DNA from: HB2-32-21 sp041603535 | GTDB lineage: Bacteria > Pseudomonadota > Gammaproteobacteria > Pseudomonadales > Porticoccaceae | Length of the DNA: 39,392 bases | Reading direction: 5' to 3' | Assembly: GCA_041603535.1 (NCBI GenBank) | Contig: JBFIEE010000034.1 | Coordinates: 1 to 39,392, forward strand | Part shown: positions 25,054 to 32,861 of the stretch, in pieces | How positions within the stretch are numbered: position 1 is the stretch's first letter | How the letters are laid out: the number at the start of each line of letters is the position of its first letter | The notes under the pieces: model-generated | The model's input: only the letters and a program-made list of their open reading frames with translations | What the model was told of the DNA's origin: nothing | The model's database searches: none | Made by a program: the position numbers and the translations under genes

Positions 25054-27580
25054 ACCCGTATCTCCACAAAGCTACGCCGGGCTGCTGGGTCACCCGCTAC
25101 CGGACTTGCCTGAGGCCTTGTCCAGCCTGGCCGACCTGGCCTCCGATCTCCGCTGGACCTGGAGCCACGGCGCGGACTCATTGTGGAAACAGGTGGAACC
25201 GGCGCTTTGGGAGAAATCCCAAAACCCTTATGTCGTGTTGCAAAATGTGCCCTACAGCCGCTTGCTTGCGCTGTCTCAAAATGCTGAGTTCTGCGCGCAA
25301 CTGGAAGCAATCGCCGCGGAACGTGATGCCTATCTATGCCGCTGTGGCTGGTACGGCGAAAAATATCCCGACGCCAGGCTCGGCAACATTGCTTTTTTCA
25401 GCATGGAATACGGTTTGGGCGGCGCCCTGCCGTTTTACGCCGGTGGCCTGGGCATTTTGTCTGGCGACATCCTCAAGACGGCCAGCGATTTGTGTGTGCC
25501 CCTGGTCGCCGTAGGCTTGCTGTACTACCAGGGCTACTCTCACCAAATAATTGATGCCTGCGGTCAACAGCATGAGATCTACACCAGTTGCGACCCAGCC
25601 ACGCTGCCGGTCAAACCTGTCTTAACTAACGACGGTGACTGGTTAAAAGTACCGGTCGACCTGCCGGGGCGACAGGTCTGGTTGCGGGTATGGCTGGCAC
25701 AGGCAGGATCGGTGGCATTGTATCTCCTGGACAGCAATCACCCCCTCAACAGCGCCACAGACAGGGGCATCACTAGCCAATTATATGGCGGCGGACCTGA
25801 GTTACGTCTGCAACAAGAACTCGCTCTCGGCATAGGTGGCTGGCGGGCGCTGGAAGCGCTGAATCTGGAGATCGACATTTGTCACCTTAACGAAGGACAC
25901 GCTGCCTTTGTCGTCCTTGAGCGAACCGCCAGTGTGATGGCGCGCACCGGTCTTTCCTTCGGCCCTGCTCTCTGGGCCAGCCGCGCAGGCACCCTGTTCA
26001 CTACCCATACGCCGGTAGCTGCGGGTTTTGATATCTATGATCCCGCGTTGATTTCACAGTACTCCAGCCATTATGCGGAACACTTGGGTATCTCTGTAGA
26101 CAAGTTGCTGGATCTAGGCAGAGCCGAATCCGGTAGCAAGGGGCAATTTAATATGGCCTGTTTGGCCCTGCGTGGCAGCTTGCAGGTTAACGCGGTAAGT
26201 CGTGCGCACGGCGCTACCAGCCGCCACCTGTTTCGTGCGCTCTACCCCCGATGGCCGCTGGCCGAGATTCCCATCCCGCACATTACCAATGGTATTCATA
26301 TGGCTTCCTGGGATTCGAGATGGTCTGATGAGTTGTGGACAGATGCCGCTGGCAAAGAGCGCTGGCGCGGCGGCATCGATGAGCTGTCCACTGCTATATC
26401 CAGTGTGACCGACCAGCAACTATGGAAGTGTCGCACCGGACAAAGGCAGGACTTAATCGAACATATTCGCTGGCGCTACCACCAGGAACTGAGTCAAAGG
26501 GGCGCCAGTACGGACGCCATTGAGGAAGCCCTGCGAGTCCTCGACCCCAACATACTGACTATTGGCTTCGCCCGGCGTTTTACCGAGTACAAACGTCCTC
26601 ATCTGCTGTTGCTGGATGAGGCGCGTCTGGCACGACTGTTGAACCACCTCACGCATCCGGTGCAGATTGTGATAGCGGGCAAAGCCGATGGCCGCGACTC
26701 CGCCGGTAAGGCACTGGTCCACGCCTGGGCCAATTTTGCCAGGCAGCTGGTGCCCGGTAGTCGCGCAGTGTTCCTCCAGGATTATGACATCGTACTGGCG
26801 CGGAAGATGGTGCAGGGCGTGGATCTGTGGCTCAACACGCCCCTTAAACCCTGGGAAGCCTGCGGCACCAGTGGCATGAAAGTCCTGGTCAATGGCGGAC
26901 TTAACATCTCCGTACTGGACGGCTGGTGGGAGGAGGCCTATACGCCGGAATGCGGGTGGGCAATCACCGGAACCAGTGATAGCGAGACGGCCTCGCATCT
27001 GTTTTCGCTACTTGAGCAGGAAGTCGTACCGATGTTTTACCAGCACGACAGTGATGGCCTTCCCCGGGAATGGATCAGGCGTATACGCGCCAGTATGGCG
27101 AACCTGACCCCCAGGTTCAGTAGCAACCGAATGCTACAAGATTATATCGAGCGCTTTTACTTCGATGCCGGCGAGCGCTACCGCGCGCGATGTCAAAATA
27201 ATGGTGAACTGGCAGCGAAGCTCCATGAGTGGCAACAAACACTGCACCGCTACTGGCGAGAACTGCGCTGGCAGGACAAACGAATCCAGCAGCATGCCAA
27301 TGGTTTCTCTGTTGAGGTGGGTATTTATCTCAACAACCTTTCGCCAGACTGGGTCAAGGTTGAGCTGTATGCGGATGCCGATGGTGATAGTCCCTCACAG
27401 TGCCTCCCTATGCGGCGGCTCGGCCTCTCCGAAAATGCCGTTGACAGCCACATCTATCGTGCGGATGTTGTCACCAGCCGACCTCCCAGCCATTTCACTC
27501 CCCGCGCCAGCCCCTATCACGAACAAGCGCTAGTTCCTCAGGAACTAGCCGATATCTTATGGTGGCAAGCTGAACCATAA
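25043..27580 (+). CDS. glgP: alpha-glucan (glycogen) phosphorylase, GT35, copy 1
   Basis: Releases glucose-1-phosphate from alpha-1,4-glucan with phosphate and PLP. At 845 residues it is the form with a DUF3417-like N-terminus (LADLASDLRWTWSHGADSLW) found in many bacteria and archaea, rather than the E. coli GlgP form. Other marks are the SMEYGLGGALPFYAGGLGIL core, CHLNEGHAAFVVLERT, and ARRFTEYKRP. The PLP lysine is K613 in EACGTSGMKVLVNGGLN. Its ATG overlaps malQ by 11 bases, and it ends the glgC-GH57-malQ-glgP chain. A perfect 9-bp inverted repeat lies just before its stop. A second GT35 gene lies at 29.8-32.3 kb on the other strand. Confidence 0.94.
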   Translation: MAVKPVSPQSYAGLLGHPLPDLPEALSSLADLASDLRWTWSHGADSLWKQVEPALWEKSQNPYVVLQNVPYSRLLALSQNAEFCAQLEAIAAERDAYLCRCGWYGEKYPDARLGNIAFFSMEYGLGGALPFYAGGLGILSGDILKTASDLCVPLVAVGLLYYQGYSHQIIDACGQQHEIYTSCDPATLPVKPVLTNDGDWLKVPVDLPGRQVWLRVWLAQAGSVALYLLDSNHPLNSATDRGITSQLYGGGPELRLQQELALGIGGWRALEALNLEIDICHLNEGHAAFVVLERTASVMARTGLSFGPALWASRAGTLFTTHTPVAAGFDIYDPALISQYSSHYAEHLGISVDKLLDLGRAESGSKGQFNMACLALRGSLQVNAVSRAHGATSRHLFRALYPRWPLAEIPIPHITNGIHMASWDSRWSDELWTDAAGKERWRGGIDELSTAISSVTDQQLWKCRTGQRQDLIEHIRWRYHQELSQRGASTDAIEEALRVLDPNILTIGFARRFTEYKRPHLLLLDEARLARLLNHLTHPVQIVIAGKADGRDSAGKALVHAWANFARQLVPGSRAVFLQDYDIVLARKMVQGVDLWLNTPLKPWEACGTSGMKVLVNGGLNISVLDGWWEEAYTPECGWAITGTSDSETASHLFSLLEQEVVPMFYQHDSDGLPREWIRRIRASMANLTPRFSSNRMLQDYIERFYFDAGERYRARCQNNGELAAKLHEWQQTLHRYWRELRWQDKRIQQHANGFSVEVGIYLNNLSPDWVKVELYADADGDSPSQCLPMRRLGLSENAVDSHIYRADVVTSRPPSHFTPRASPYHEQALVPQELADILWWQAEP
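27529..27549 (+). repeat. perfect 9-bp inverted repeat inside the glgP 3' end
   Basis: GCTAGTTCC (27529-27537), loop TCA, GGAACTAGC (27541-27549), about 30 bases before the glgP stop. No T-run follows, so it is more likely a 3' stabilising or pausing hairpin than an intrinsic terminator. A second, weaker hairpin (TGCCGG 27595-27600 with CCGGCA 27613-27618) lies just after the stop. Confidence 0.55.
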
Positions 27581-27630
27581 ACGCCAGGAGACATTGCCGG
27601 GCCTTATCGAATCCGGCACTGTGCTTGAAG

Positions 27631-27671
27631 TTGACTTATATCAACAGCCAAAACTTTTTGTGGTATGTAAT
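27631..27671 (+). promoter_or_regulatory. FNR-type box and -10 element upstream of gap
   Basis: TTGACTTATATCAA (27631-27644) matches the FNR consensus in nine of ten bases. It is followed after 21 bases by TGTAAT (27666-27671), a five-of-six -10 match, which is class II activator spacing. Predicted transcription would start near 27679, about 145 bases before the gap start codon, leaving a long leader with no recognised structure. Confidence 0.7.
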
Positions 27672-27823
27672 AGCCAGAGAAGGTTCTGAACGGGTATCCA
27701 GTCAACATGGCGTAACTGATCATTGAGACTTCGTACGTAAAGTGTCAGTGACGGGGGGTTGCATCATGGCAATTGTATCAAGGCAATAAAGTCGGCTATC
27801 AATTAATCCAGGGTAAAAGAACC

Positions 27824-28825
27824 GTGAAACGTGTGGCGATTAATGGTCTAGGTCGCGTCGGTCGTCTGCTGTTGCGTCGCTATCTGCAAAGTGACTTCCA
27901 GGAGTTCGCGATTGTCGCCGTCAACGATCCGACACCTGCCGATAATCTGATCTACCTGCTCAAATACGACTCTGTCTATGGTCGCGCCGATTTTGGTATA
28001 CGCCATGAAAAAAACCAGTTGTGGCTAGACGACCTGGTCCTCCCGCTGTTTGCGGAAACAGACCCGGCACGACTTCCCTGGGACAAGCTCGAAATAGACA
28101 TCGTCATGGAATGTAGCGGGCATTTCACAAAACGCACGGACGCCATCAAGCATATCAACGCCGGGGCGCACCGCGTCGTGATCAGCGCACCCTCACCAGA
28201 CGCGGACATCACCCTGGTGCTGGGCGTCAATGAAAAAGCTTTTGATCCCAATCGCCATTTTGTTATTTCCAACGCCTCCTGCACCACCAATTCACTGGCC
28301 CCGCCACTAAAAGTGCTGGATGATCAGTTTGGCGTAGAGCAAGCGCTGGTCACTACCATACACGCCTACACATCCAGCCAGAGTATGGTGGATCAGGCGG
28401 CGGGCAAAAAAATTCGTGGCCGTGCCGGTGCGGTCAACATCATTCCGACCGCCACTGGCGCCGATGCCGCCACGGTGCTGGTGCTGCCTCAGTTAAAAGA
28501 TCGTTTAAGTGCGCTAGCGCTACGAGTACCCATTCCAGACGGCGCGCTTACCGATATCAGCGTACTTTTAAAAGCGCCGGTTACGGTAGCACAAGTCAAC
28601 CAGGCCTTTAGAAACGCGTCCGAACATGAACTGCAAGGCATCCTCGCCTACAGTGACGAGGATCTCGTTTCTTCAGACATTATTGGTAATCCTCACTCTG
28701 CCATCATTCACGGTCAATCAACCAGGGTGGTGCTGGATCATTTTGTCAAGCTGCAGGTCTGGTACGACAATGAATTCGCCTATGCCTGCCGTTGTCTGGA
28801 TTTACTTGAACGCCTGCCGCTGTAA
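27824..28825 (+). CDS. gap: type I glyceraldehyde-3-phosphate dehydrogenase
   Basis: Oxidises glyceraldehyde-3-phosphate with NAD(P)+ and phosphate. From GTG 27824 it has 333 residues and starts VKRVAINGLGRVGRLLLRR, the usual N-terminus. AGGG lies about nine bases upstream. The frame extends back to a TTG at 27773 but those residues are not family-like. The catalytic Cys is C153 in SNASCTTNSLAP, with the second family Cys replaced by Ser; HAYTSSQ supplies the catalytic His, and AGAVNIIPTATGAD follows. The acidic ND after the first fold strand (VAVNDPTP) favours NAD+. An FNR-type box upstream suggests a low-oxygen isozyme beside a presumed housekeeping copy elsewhere. Confidence 0.94.
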   Translation: MKRVAINGLGRVGRLLLRRYLQSDFQEFAIVAVNDPTPADNLIYLLKYDSVYGRADFGIRHEKNQLWLDDLVLPLFAETDPARLPWDKLEIDIVMECSGHFTKRTDAIKHINAGAHRVVISAPSPDADITLVLGVNEKAFDPNRHFVISNASCTTNSLAPPLKVLDDQFGVEQALVTTIHAYTSSQSMVDQAAGKKIRGRAGAVNIIPTATGADAATVLVLPQLKDRLSALALRVPIPDGALTDISVLLKAPVTVAQVNQAFRNASEHELQGILAYSDEDLVSSDIIGNPHSAIIHGQSTRVVLDHFVKLQVWYDNEFAYACRCLDLLERLPL

Positions 28826-28928
28826 GGACGTGATTTAGCTGTTTGACGAGCAATCCTGTGCCACCGCAGTGTTGTCGATGTTTGTTCAGCGTAGAGCAGG
28901 AAGCGAGGTGGCGATTGTCCGGGAAATG

Positions 28929-28973
28929 TGTGCTCGCAAAGCCTGTGTTCGCAAAATCTGTTCTCGCAAAATG
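28929..28973. repeat. 15-bp tandem repeat, three copies
   Basis: Units TGTGCTCGCAAAGCC, TGTGTTCGCAAAATC and TGTTCTCGCAAAATG lie head to tail in the 258-base gap between gap and the lipoprotein gene. No gene is evident in that gap. Confidence 0.75.
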
Positions 28974-29083
28974 TAGTCTGCATAGCCATCGAGCAGTTAC
29001 ACACAGCGCACATGGGATCGAAAAACCGTGCGTTGGTTGTGCGCCATCACAGAGTAGTATTGACAACTTAAGGAGTTACCCGA

Positions 29084-29686
29084 ATGCGACGAAGTCTGTA
29101 CCTGTGTACCATTTTCTCTCTAATGTCATTGCTTGCGTCCTGCGCGTACAAAATGAAAAGCGATGTCATCACTTTTCACGAAGGTCCGCTACCGCGGGGA
29201 GAAACAATTCGTGTTGAACCAATGGATGACTTGAAGCGGGGCAGCCTGGAATTTGAACACTATGCCGAATCTATACGGAGCAACCTGCGTAAAATTGGCT
29301 ATACCCCGGTAAAAAGTGGCCAGCCAGCTCAGCTTGTCGCACAAATTGATTACTCTGTGTCGGAGGGGCAGACTCAAGTACGCAGCGATACTCGCGGCTA
29401 TACTCGTTACCATTTTTATTATGGCCATAATCTCAGTCCGTTTTATTACGGATTCTATAACGACTGGCCGTCCGAAATTTATACCTACCCAGTCTATAAC
29501 CGGCTGTTGCTGATGAATATTTCGCGGTTCGAAGGCAAGCGCGAAGTGCTTTTTGAAGGCCGTGTGCAAAGTGTCGGAAGAGAGAAAGAAATTGCGAAAA
29601 TCATGCCCTACCTGATAACCGCCATGTTCACCAATTTCCCCGGAGAGAGCGGTGTCACCAAGGTGGTCACCGTGGAAACGCAGTAG
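29084..29686 (+). CDS. outer-membrane-type lipoprotein, DUF4136-like
   Basis: 200 residues. The N-terminus MRRSLYLCTIFSLMSLLASC is a lipoprotein signal peptide with lipobox LASC, so Cys20 would be lipidated; the next residue is Ala, not Asp, which favours outer-membrane sorting. The mature part resembles DUF4136 proteins (an early beta strand, a mid-part rich in Tyr, and a late MFTNFPGESGVTKVV segment). I judge that assignment moderate. AAGGAG lies nine bases before the ATG. It stands alone between gap and the second phosphorylase, convergent with the latter, and has no FNR-type box. Role unknown. Confidence 0.75.
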   Translation: MRRSLYLCTIFSLMSLLASCAYKMKSDVITFHEGPLPRGETIRVEPMDDLKRGSLEFEHYAESIRSNLRKIGYTPVKSGQPAQLVAQIDYSVSEGQTQVRSDTRGYTRYHFYYGHNLSPFYYGFYNDWPSEIYTYPVYNRLLLMNISRFEGKREVLFEGRVQSVGREKEIAKIMPYLITAMFTNFPGESGVTKVVTVETQ

Positions 29687-29753
29687 CTATCGTGAACAAA
29701 GTAGCCGCTGTGAAAAGAGTAACCGCCGTGTAAAAAGTAGTTACCGTAAAAAC
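29683..29753. repeat. degenerate 18-bp tandem repeat, about four copies
   Basis: Units GTAGCTATCGTGAACAAA, GTAGCCGCTGTGAAAAGA, GTAACCGCCGTGTAAAAA and a shortened fourth start at the lipoprotein stop codon and fill the 89-base gap to the convergent phosphorylase gene. Confidence 0.65.
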
Positions 29754-29775
29754 AAAGAAGCTGTGAAAGCGCGTG

Positions 29776-32337
29776 TTATAGCCACAGCATAAAGCCCATC
29801 TCAAAAGGATGGCTGAGCAGAGGGTGACTGGGATATATCCGCACGCGATAGCTTTTCAGGCCACAAAACTCCGGCGCCCAATCCAGGACAAAAACAGCAT
29901 CGCCATTACTCATCGGGGACGTCGGGTCAATCTGGAAGCGCACGCAGTGATCCGCGGCAAACTCTTCACCACCGCCCAGGCCCAACAAACAGTCGACGAC
30001 CACATCGTCTGACGAAAGGCCGTGTAATTCGATACGTACTCTGATACTCACACTTTCCCGATAAAAAATTTCGTCATCCGGCGCCGCTAAACACGTCGCA
30101 CGGACACCGGGCCAACGTTCGCTTACGTACTTTTTCCACCGCGCCAGCGTATTCGCATTACTGCCCTGCGCAAGTCGCTGCTGCTGAAGCGCTGCCGGTT
30201 TGTACATCTCATCGACGTATTCAGTCACCATACGCTGCGCACTGAAACGGCTGATTATAGACTGCATGGATGCCCTGGACAGGCGCACCCAGTCCGAAGC
30301 GTAGCGAGCGCCGTCGCGACGGTAATAGGTGGGTATTACCTGATGTTCAAGGATGTTGAAAATATCGATAGCCTCCTGGCGAGCGCAATAGTCTGGATCC
30401 CAGTCTTCTTCACCCGCCTTCTGGCAGTGTGGAGCAACCGCCCAACCATTGCGGCCGTTATACCCCTCGTCCCACCACCCATCCCTTATACTGAGGTTTA
30501 GCACACCATTGACGCCCGCTTTCTGCCCTGAAGTACCACAGGCTTCCAGAGGATACTTGGGCGTGTTCAACCAGACATCGCAACCGGCCACCAGAACGCG
30601 CGCCATAGCGATATCGTAGCCCTCCAGTAACAATACCCTACCAATAAATTCGGGCTGCAAAGAGTATTCATAAATACGCTGTATTAGCGCTTTTCCGGGT
30701 TCGTCACCGGGGTGCGCCTTACCAGCAAAAATAAATACCACAGGACGATCTGCATTGTTTACCAGCTCGGTTAAACGCTCCAGTTGCGAAAATAACAACG
30801 TGGCGCGTTTGTAGGTGGCAAAACGTCTGGCAAAACCAATCACCAATATGTCGCTGCGCTCGCCCGTAAGGTAGGCTGTACTGCGCTCTATCAGCGCTTC
30901 GCTCAGGCCATTGCGCCGATGCTGGTGGCACAGGCGCCGATGTATATCGCGGAACAGGGATCGTTTGATTGCGCTGTGGATATCCCACCAGATTTCGTCG
31001 TCAACGCTGTCAAGGCATGACCAGAAATCCTTCTCCTGGGCACGTTCCCGCCAATCCGGAAATCGCCCGTCAAATAGCTCAATCCAGTCTTTGTCGAGTA
31101 TGCTCTCTATGTGCACTCCATTGGTGATATAACCTACCGGATTCTCTGCAGCCGGAATTTGTGGCCAGATATGCTGCTCCATCCGCGCCGCCACCCCACC
31201 GTGGATACGGCTGACGCCGTTGTAAAAACGCGAGCCCCGCAGTGCCAGCGAGGTCATGTCAAAACGATGTTGATCAACTGCTGACCTGCCTAACGCAAGA
31301 AACTCTTCAAACGAAATATTTGCTGCCTGCAGATAGCGGCTGAAGTAATGCACCATGGTTTCTTTGTCGAAGCTGTCATGCCCAGCCGCAATCGGTGTAT
31401 GCATGGTAAACACCGTCGCGCCCGCTACCTGCTCGAGAGCCGAGTAGAAGTCCGCCCCCTGCCGCGTCAGCGTCAGCGTACGCTCCAATACCTGAAAGGC
31501 CGCATGACCCTCGTTAATATGCCACACCGTCGGCTGCAGACCCAATGCCTGCAGCGCCCGCACACCACCAACACCGAGAATAATTTCCTGCTGAATGCGC
31601 GTACGGTGATCACCGCCATAGAGCTGATGGGTAATCTGGCGATCCTCCGCGCTGTTATCCGGTAAGTCACTGTCCAGCAAATACAGTGAAATACGACCGA
31701 CGTTTGCCCTCCACACCCGTAATATCACCTCGCGCTCGGCGATGTCGACAGTGACATATAAGGGAGTTCCAGGCCCACTCTGAACCGACTCGATCGGCTG
31801 ATTGACAAAGGGCTGATTGACACCAAGAGACACCTGCCTACCACGTGAATCAATCGTCTGAGTAAAGTAACCCTGATGATAAAGTAAACCCACAGCAACG
31901 AAGGGAATACCCATATCGCTCGCAGCCTTGCAATGATCCCCCGCCAATATGCCAAGGCCACCAGAGTAGATGGGAAAGCTCTCGTGAAAGCCGTACTCCG
32001 CGCAAAAATAGGCGGTCAGCGGCAAAGCATCATTAAATCTGCCGGGGGCCGCCATGACAGTCCCAAGATAATTATCGTACCAGCTCAAAACACGACGATA
32101 TTTTCCGAGATAAGCGGCATCATCCGCAGCGGCCTCCAGCTTGTCCTGGTCGACACGCCGAAGAAACAACTTTGGACTGTGGTTACAGTCTTTCCACAGC
32201 GACATATCCAGACCAAAAAATAATTCACGTATTGGCCGATGCCAACTGTACAGCAGGTTGCTGGCCAGCTCATGTAAACGCACCAGGCCCGCCGGTACGC
32301 GAGGTTTAACTTCCAGGTTAAATTCAGTGGCGTTCAT
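29776..32337 (-). CDS. alpha-glucan phosphorylase, GT35, copy 2
   Basis: 853 residues from ATG 32337, with the DUF3417-like start (LVRLHELASNLLYSWHRPI), CAEYGFHESFPIYSGGLGIL, WHINEGHAAFQVLERT, ARRFATYKRATLL and the PLP lysine K606 in EACGTSGQKAGVNGVLN. It shares the domain plan of the copy at 25.0-27.6 kb but differs throughout, for example GTSGQKAG against GTSGMKVL, so it is an old paralogue, not a recent duplicate. The frame extends to GTG 32379, but the FNR-type box at 32408-32421 predicts transcription starting near 32374, downstream of that GTG, which supports ATG 32337. It stands alone with its own oxygen-type promoter, unlike copy 1. Confidence 0.93.
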   Translation of the reverse strand: MNATEFNLEVKPRVPAGLVRLHELASNLLYSWHRPIRELFFGLDMSLWKDCNHSPKLFLRRVDQDKLEAAADDAAYLGKYRRVLSWYDNYLGTVMAAPGRFNDALPLTAYFCAEYGFHESFPIYSGGLGILAGDHCKAASDMGIPFVAVGLLYHQGYFTQTIDSRGRQVSLGVNQPFVNQPIESVQSGPGTPLYVTVDIAEREVILRVWRANVGRISLYLLDSDLPDNSAEDRQITHQLYGGDHRTRIQQEIILGVGGVRALQALGLQPTVWHINEGHAAFQVLERTLTLTRQGADFYSALEQVAGATVFTMHTPIAAGHDSFDKETMVHYFSRYLQAANISFEEFLALGRSAVDQHRFDMTSLALRGSRFYNGVSRIHGGVAARMEQHIWPQIPAAENPVGYITNGVHIESILDKDWIELFDGRFPDWRERAQEKDFWSCLDSVDDEIWWDIHSAIKRSLFRDIHRRLCHQHRRNGLSEALIERSTAYLTGERSDILVIGFARRFATYKRATLLFSQLERLTELVNNADRPVVFIFAGKAHPGDEPGKALIQRIYEYSLQPEFIGRVLLLEGYDIAMARVLVAGCDVWLNTPKYPLEACGTSGQKAGVNGVLNLSIRDGWWDEGYNGRNGWAVAPHCQKAGEEDWDPDYCARQEAIDIFNILEHQVIPTYYRRDGARYASDWVRLSRASMQSIISRFSAQRMVTEYVDEMYKPAALQQQRLAQGSNANTLARWKKYVSERWPGVRATCLAAPDDEIFYRESVSIRVRIELHGLSSDDVVVDCLLGLGGGEEFAADHCVRFQIDPTSPMSNGDAVFVLDWAPEFCGLKSYRVRIYPSHPLLSHPFEMGFMLWL

Positions 32338-32380
32338 ATCAACCGGACCGACCACAGCATTGTTCGAATTTTTGAACACT

Positions 32381-32421
32381 ATTTAATCGTATTTGGGTGG
32401 GCACTAATTGACGGACGTCAA
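32381..32421 (-). promoter_or_regulatory. FNR-type box and -10 upstream of the second phosphorylase
   Basis: TTGACGGACGTCAA on the plus strand (32408-32421) has perfectly complementary five-base arms. On the minus strand TTAAAT (32386-32381) follows after 21 bases, the class II spacing also seen at gap. Confidence 0.65.
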
Positions 32422-32861
32422 GAATAACCCACAGCAGCCCGGGGTGACGCTTTCGCCCCCGCGAGAGCAGACCGGCGCTGCAACTACCAGTGCGATCCAG
32501 TCCTTCCCATGTGTCAACCATGGCAGCGAAATGTGGCCATTTCAATATCCCGACTCGACACCAGTTGCTAGCTCCGCACGCCAAACCTCCATCATAACGG
32601 GCACCCTATTCACCTGGCGGAATTCCTTTCTTAAAGAAAGAGCAATTTGTGCCTGATGCCAGGTGGTCTTGTTGTGTACCGCAACTGTTAACGGATCTAC
32701 GGTTGACTCTCACACGTTTACCAAACTCAAGAATCTATATCGTGACGCCCAAGGCGTCAACGCATTGCCTAAACCTGATATATCGACCATGATGGGCCTC
32801 CGGCGCAGTGGATTAACGCCTACTTTAAGAGTTTCGAGCGTTGAGGCAACAGGATAGCGTT
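32422..32861. promoter_or_regulatory. 440-base region before fixL with two perfect inverted repeats
   Basis: No gene is recognised here. CTTTCTT-A-AAGAAAG (32626-32640) and TGACGCC-CAA-GGCGTCA (32743-32759) are 7-bp-arm inverted repeats. The second lies about 105 bases before the fixL ATG, just after a TATATC hexamer, so it could be a regulator site or leader hairpin. Confidence 0.45.

Noticed and set aside
28929..28973. Tandem repeats as a CRISPR array
   Set aside because: Units are 15 bp with no spacers between them, and no cas genes are nearby; the same holds for the arrays at 29683 and 37931.
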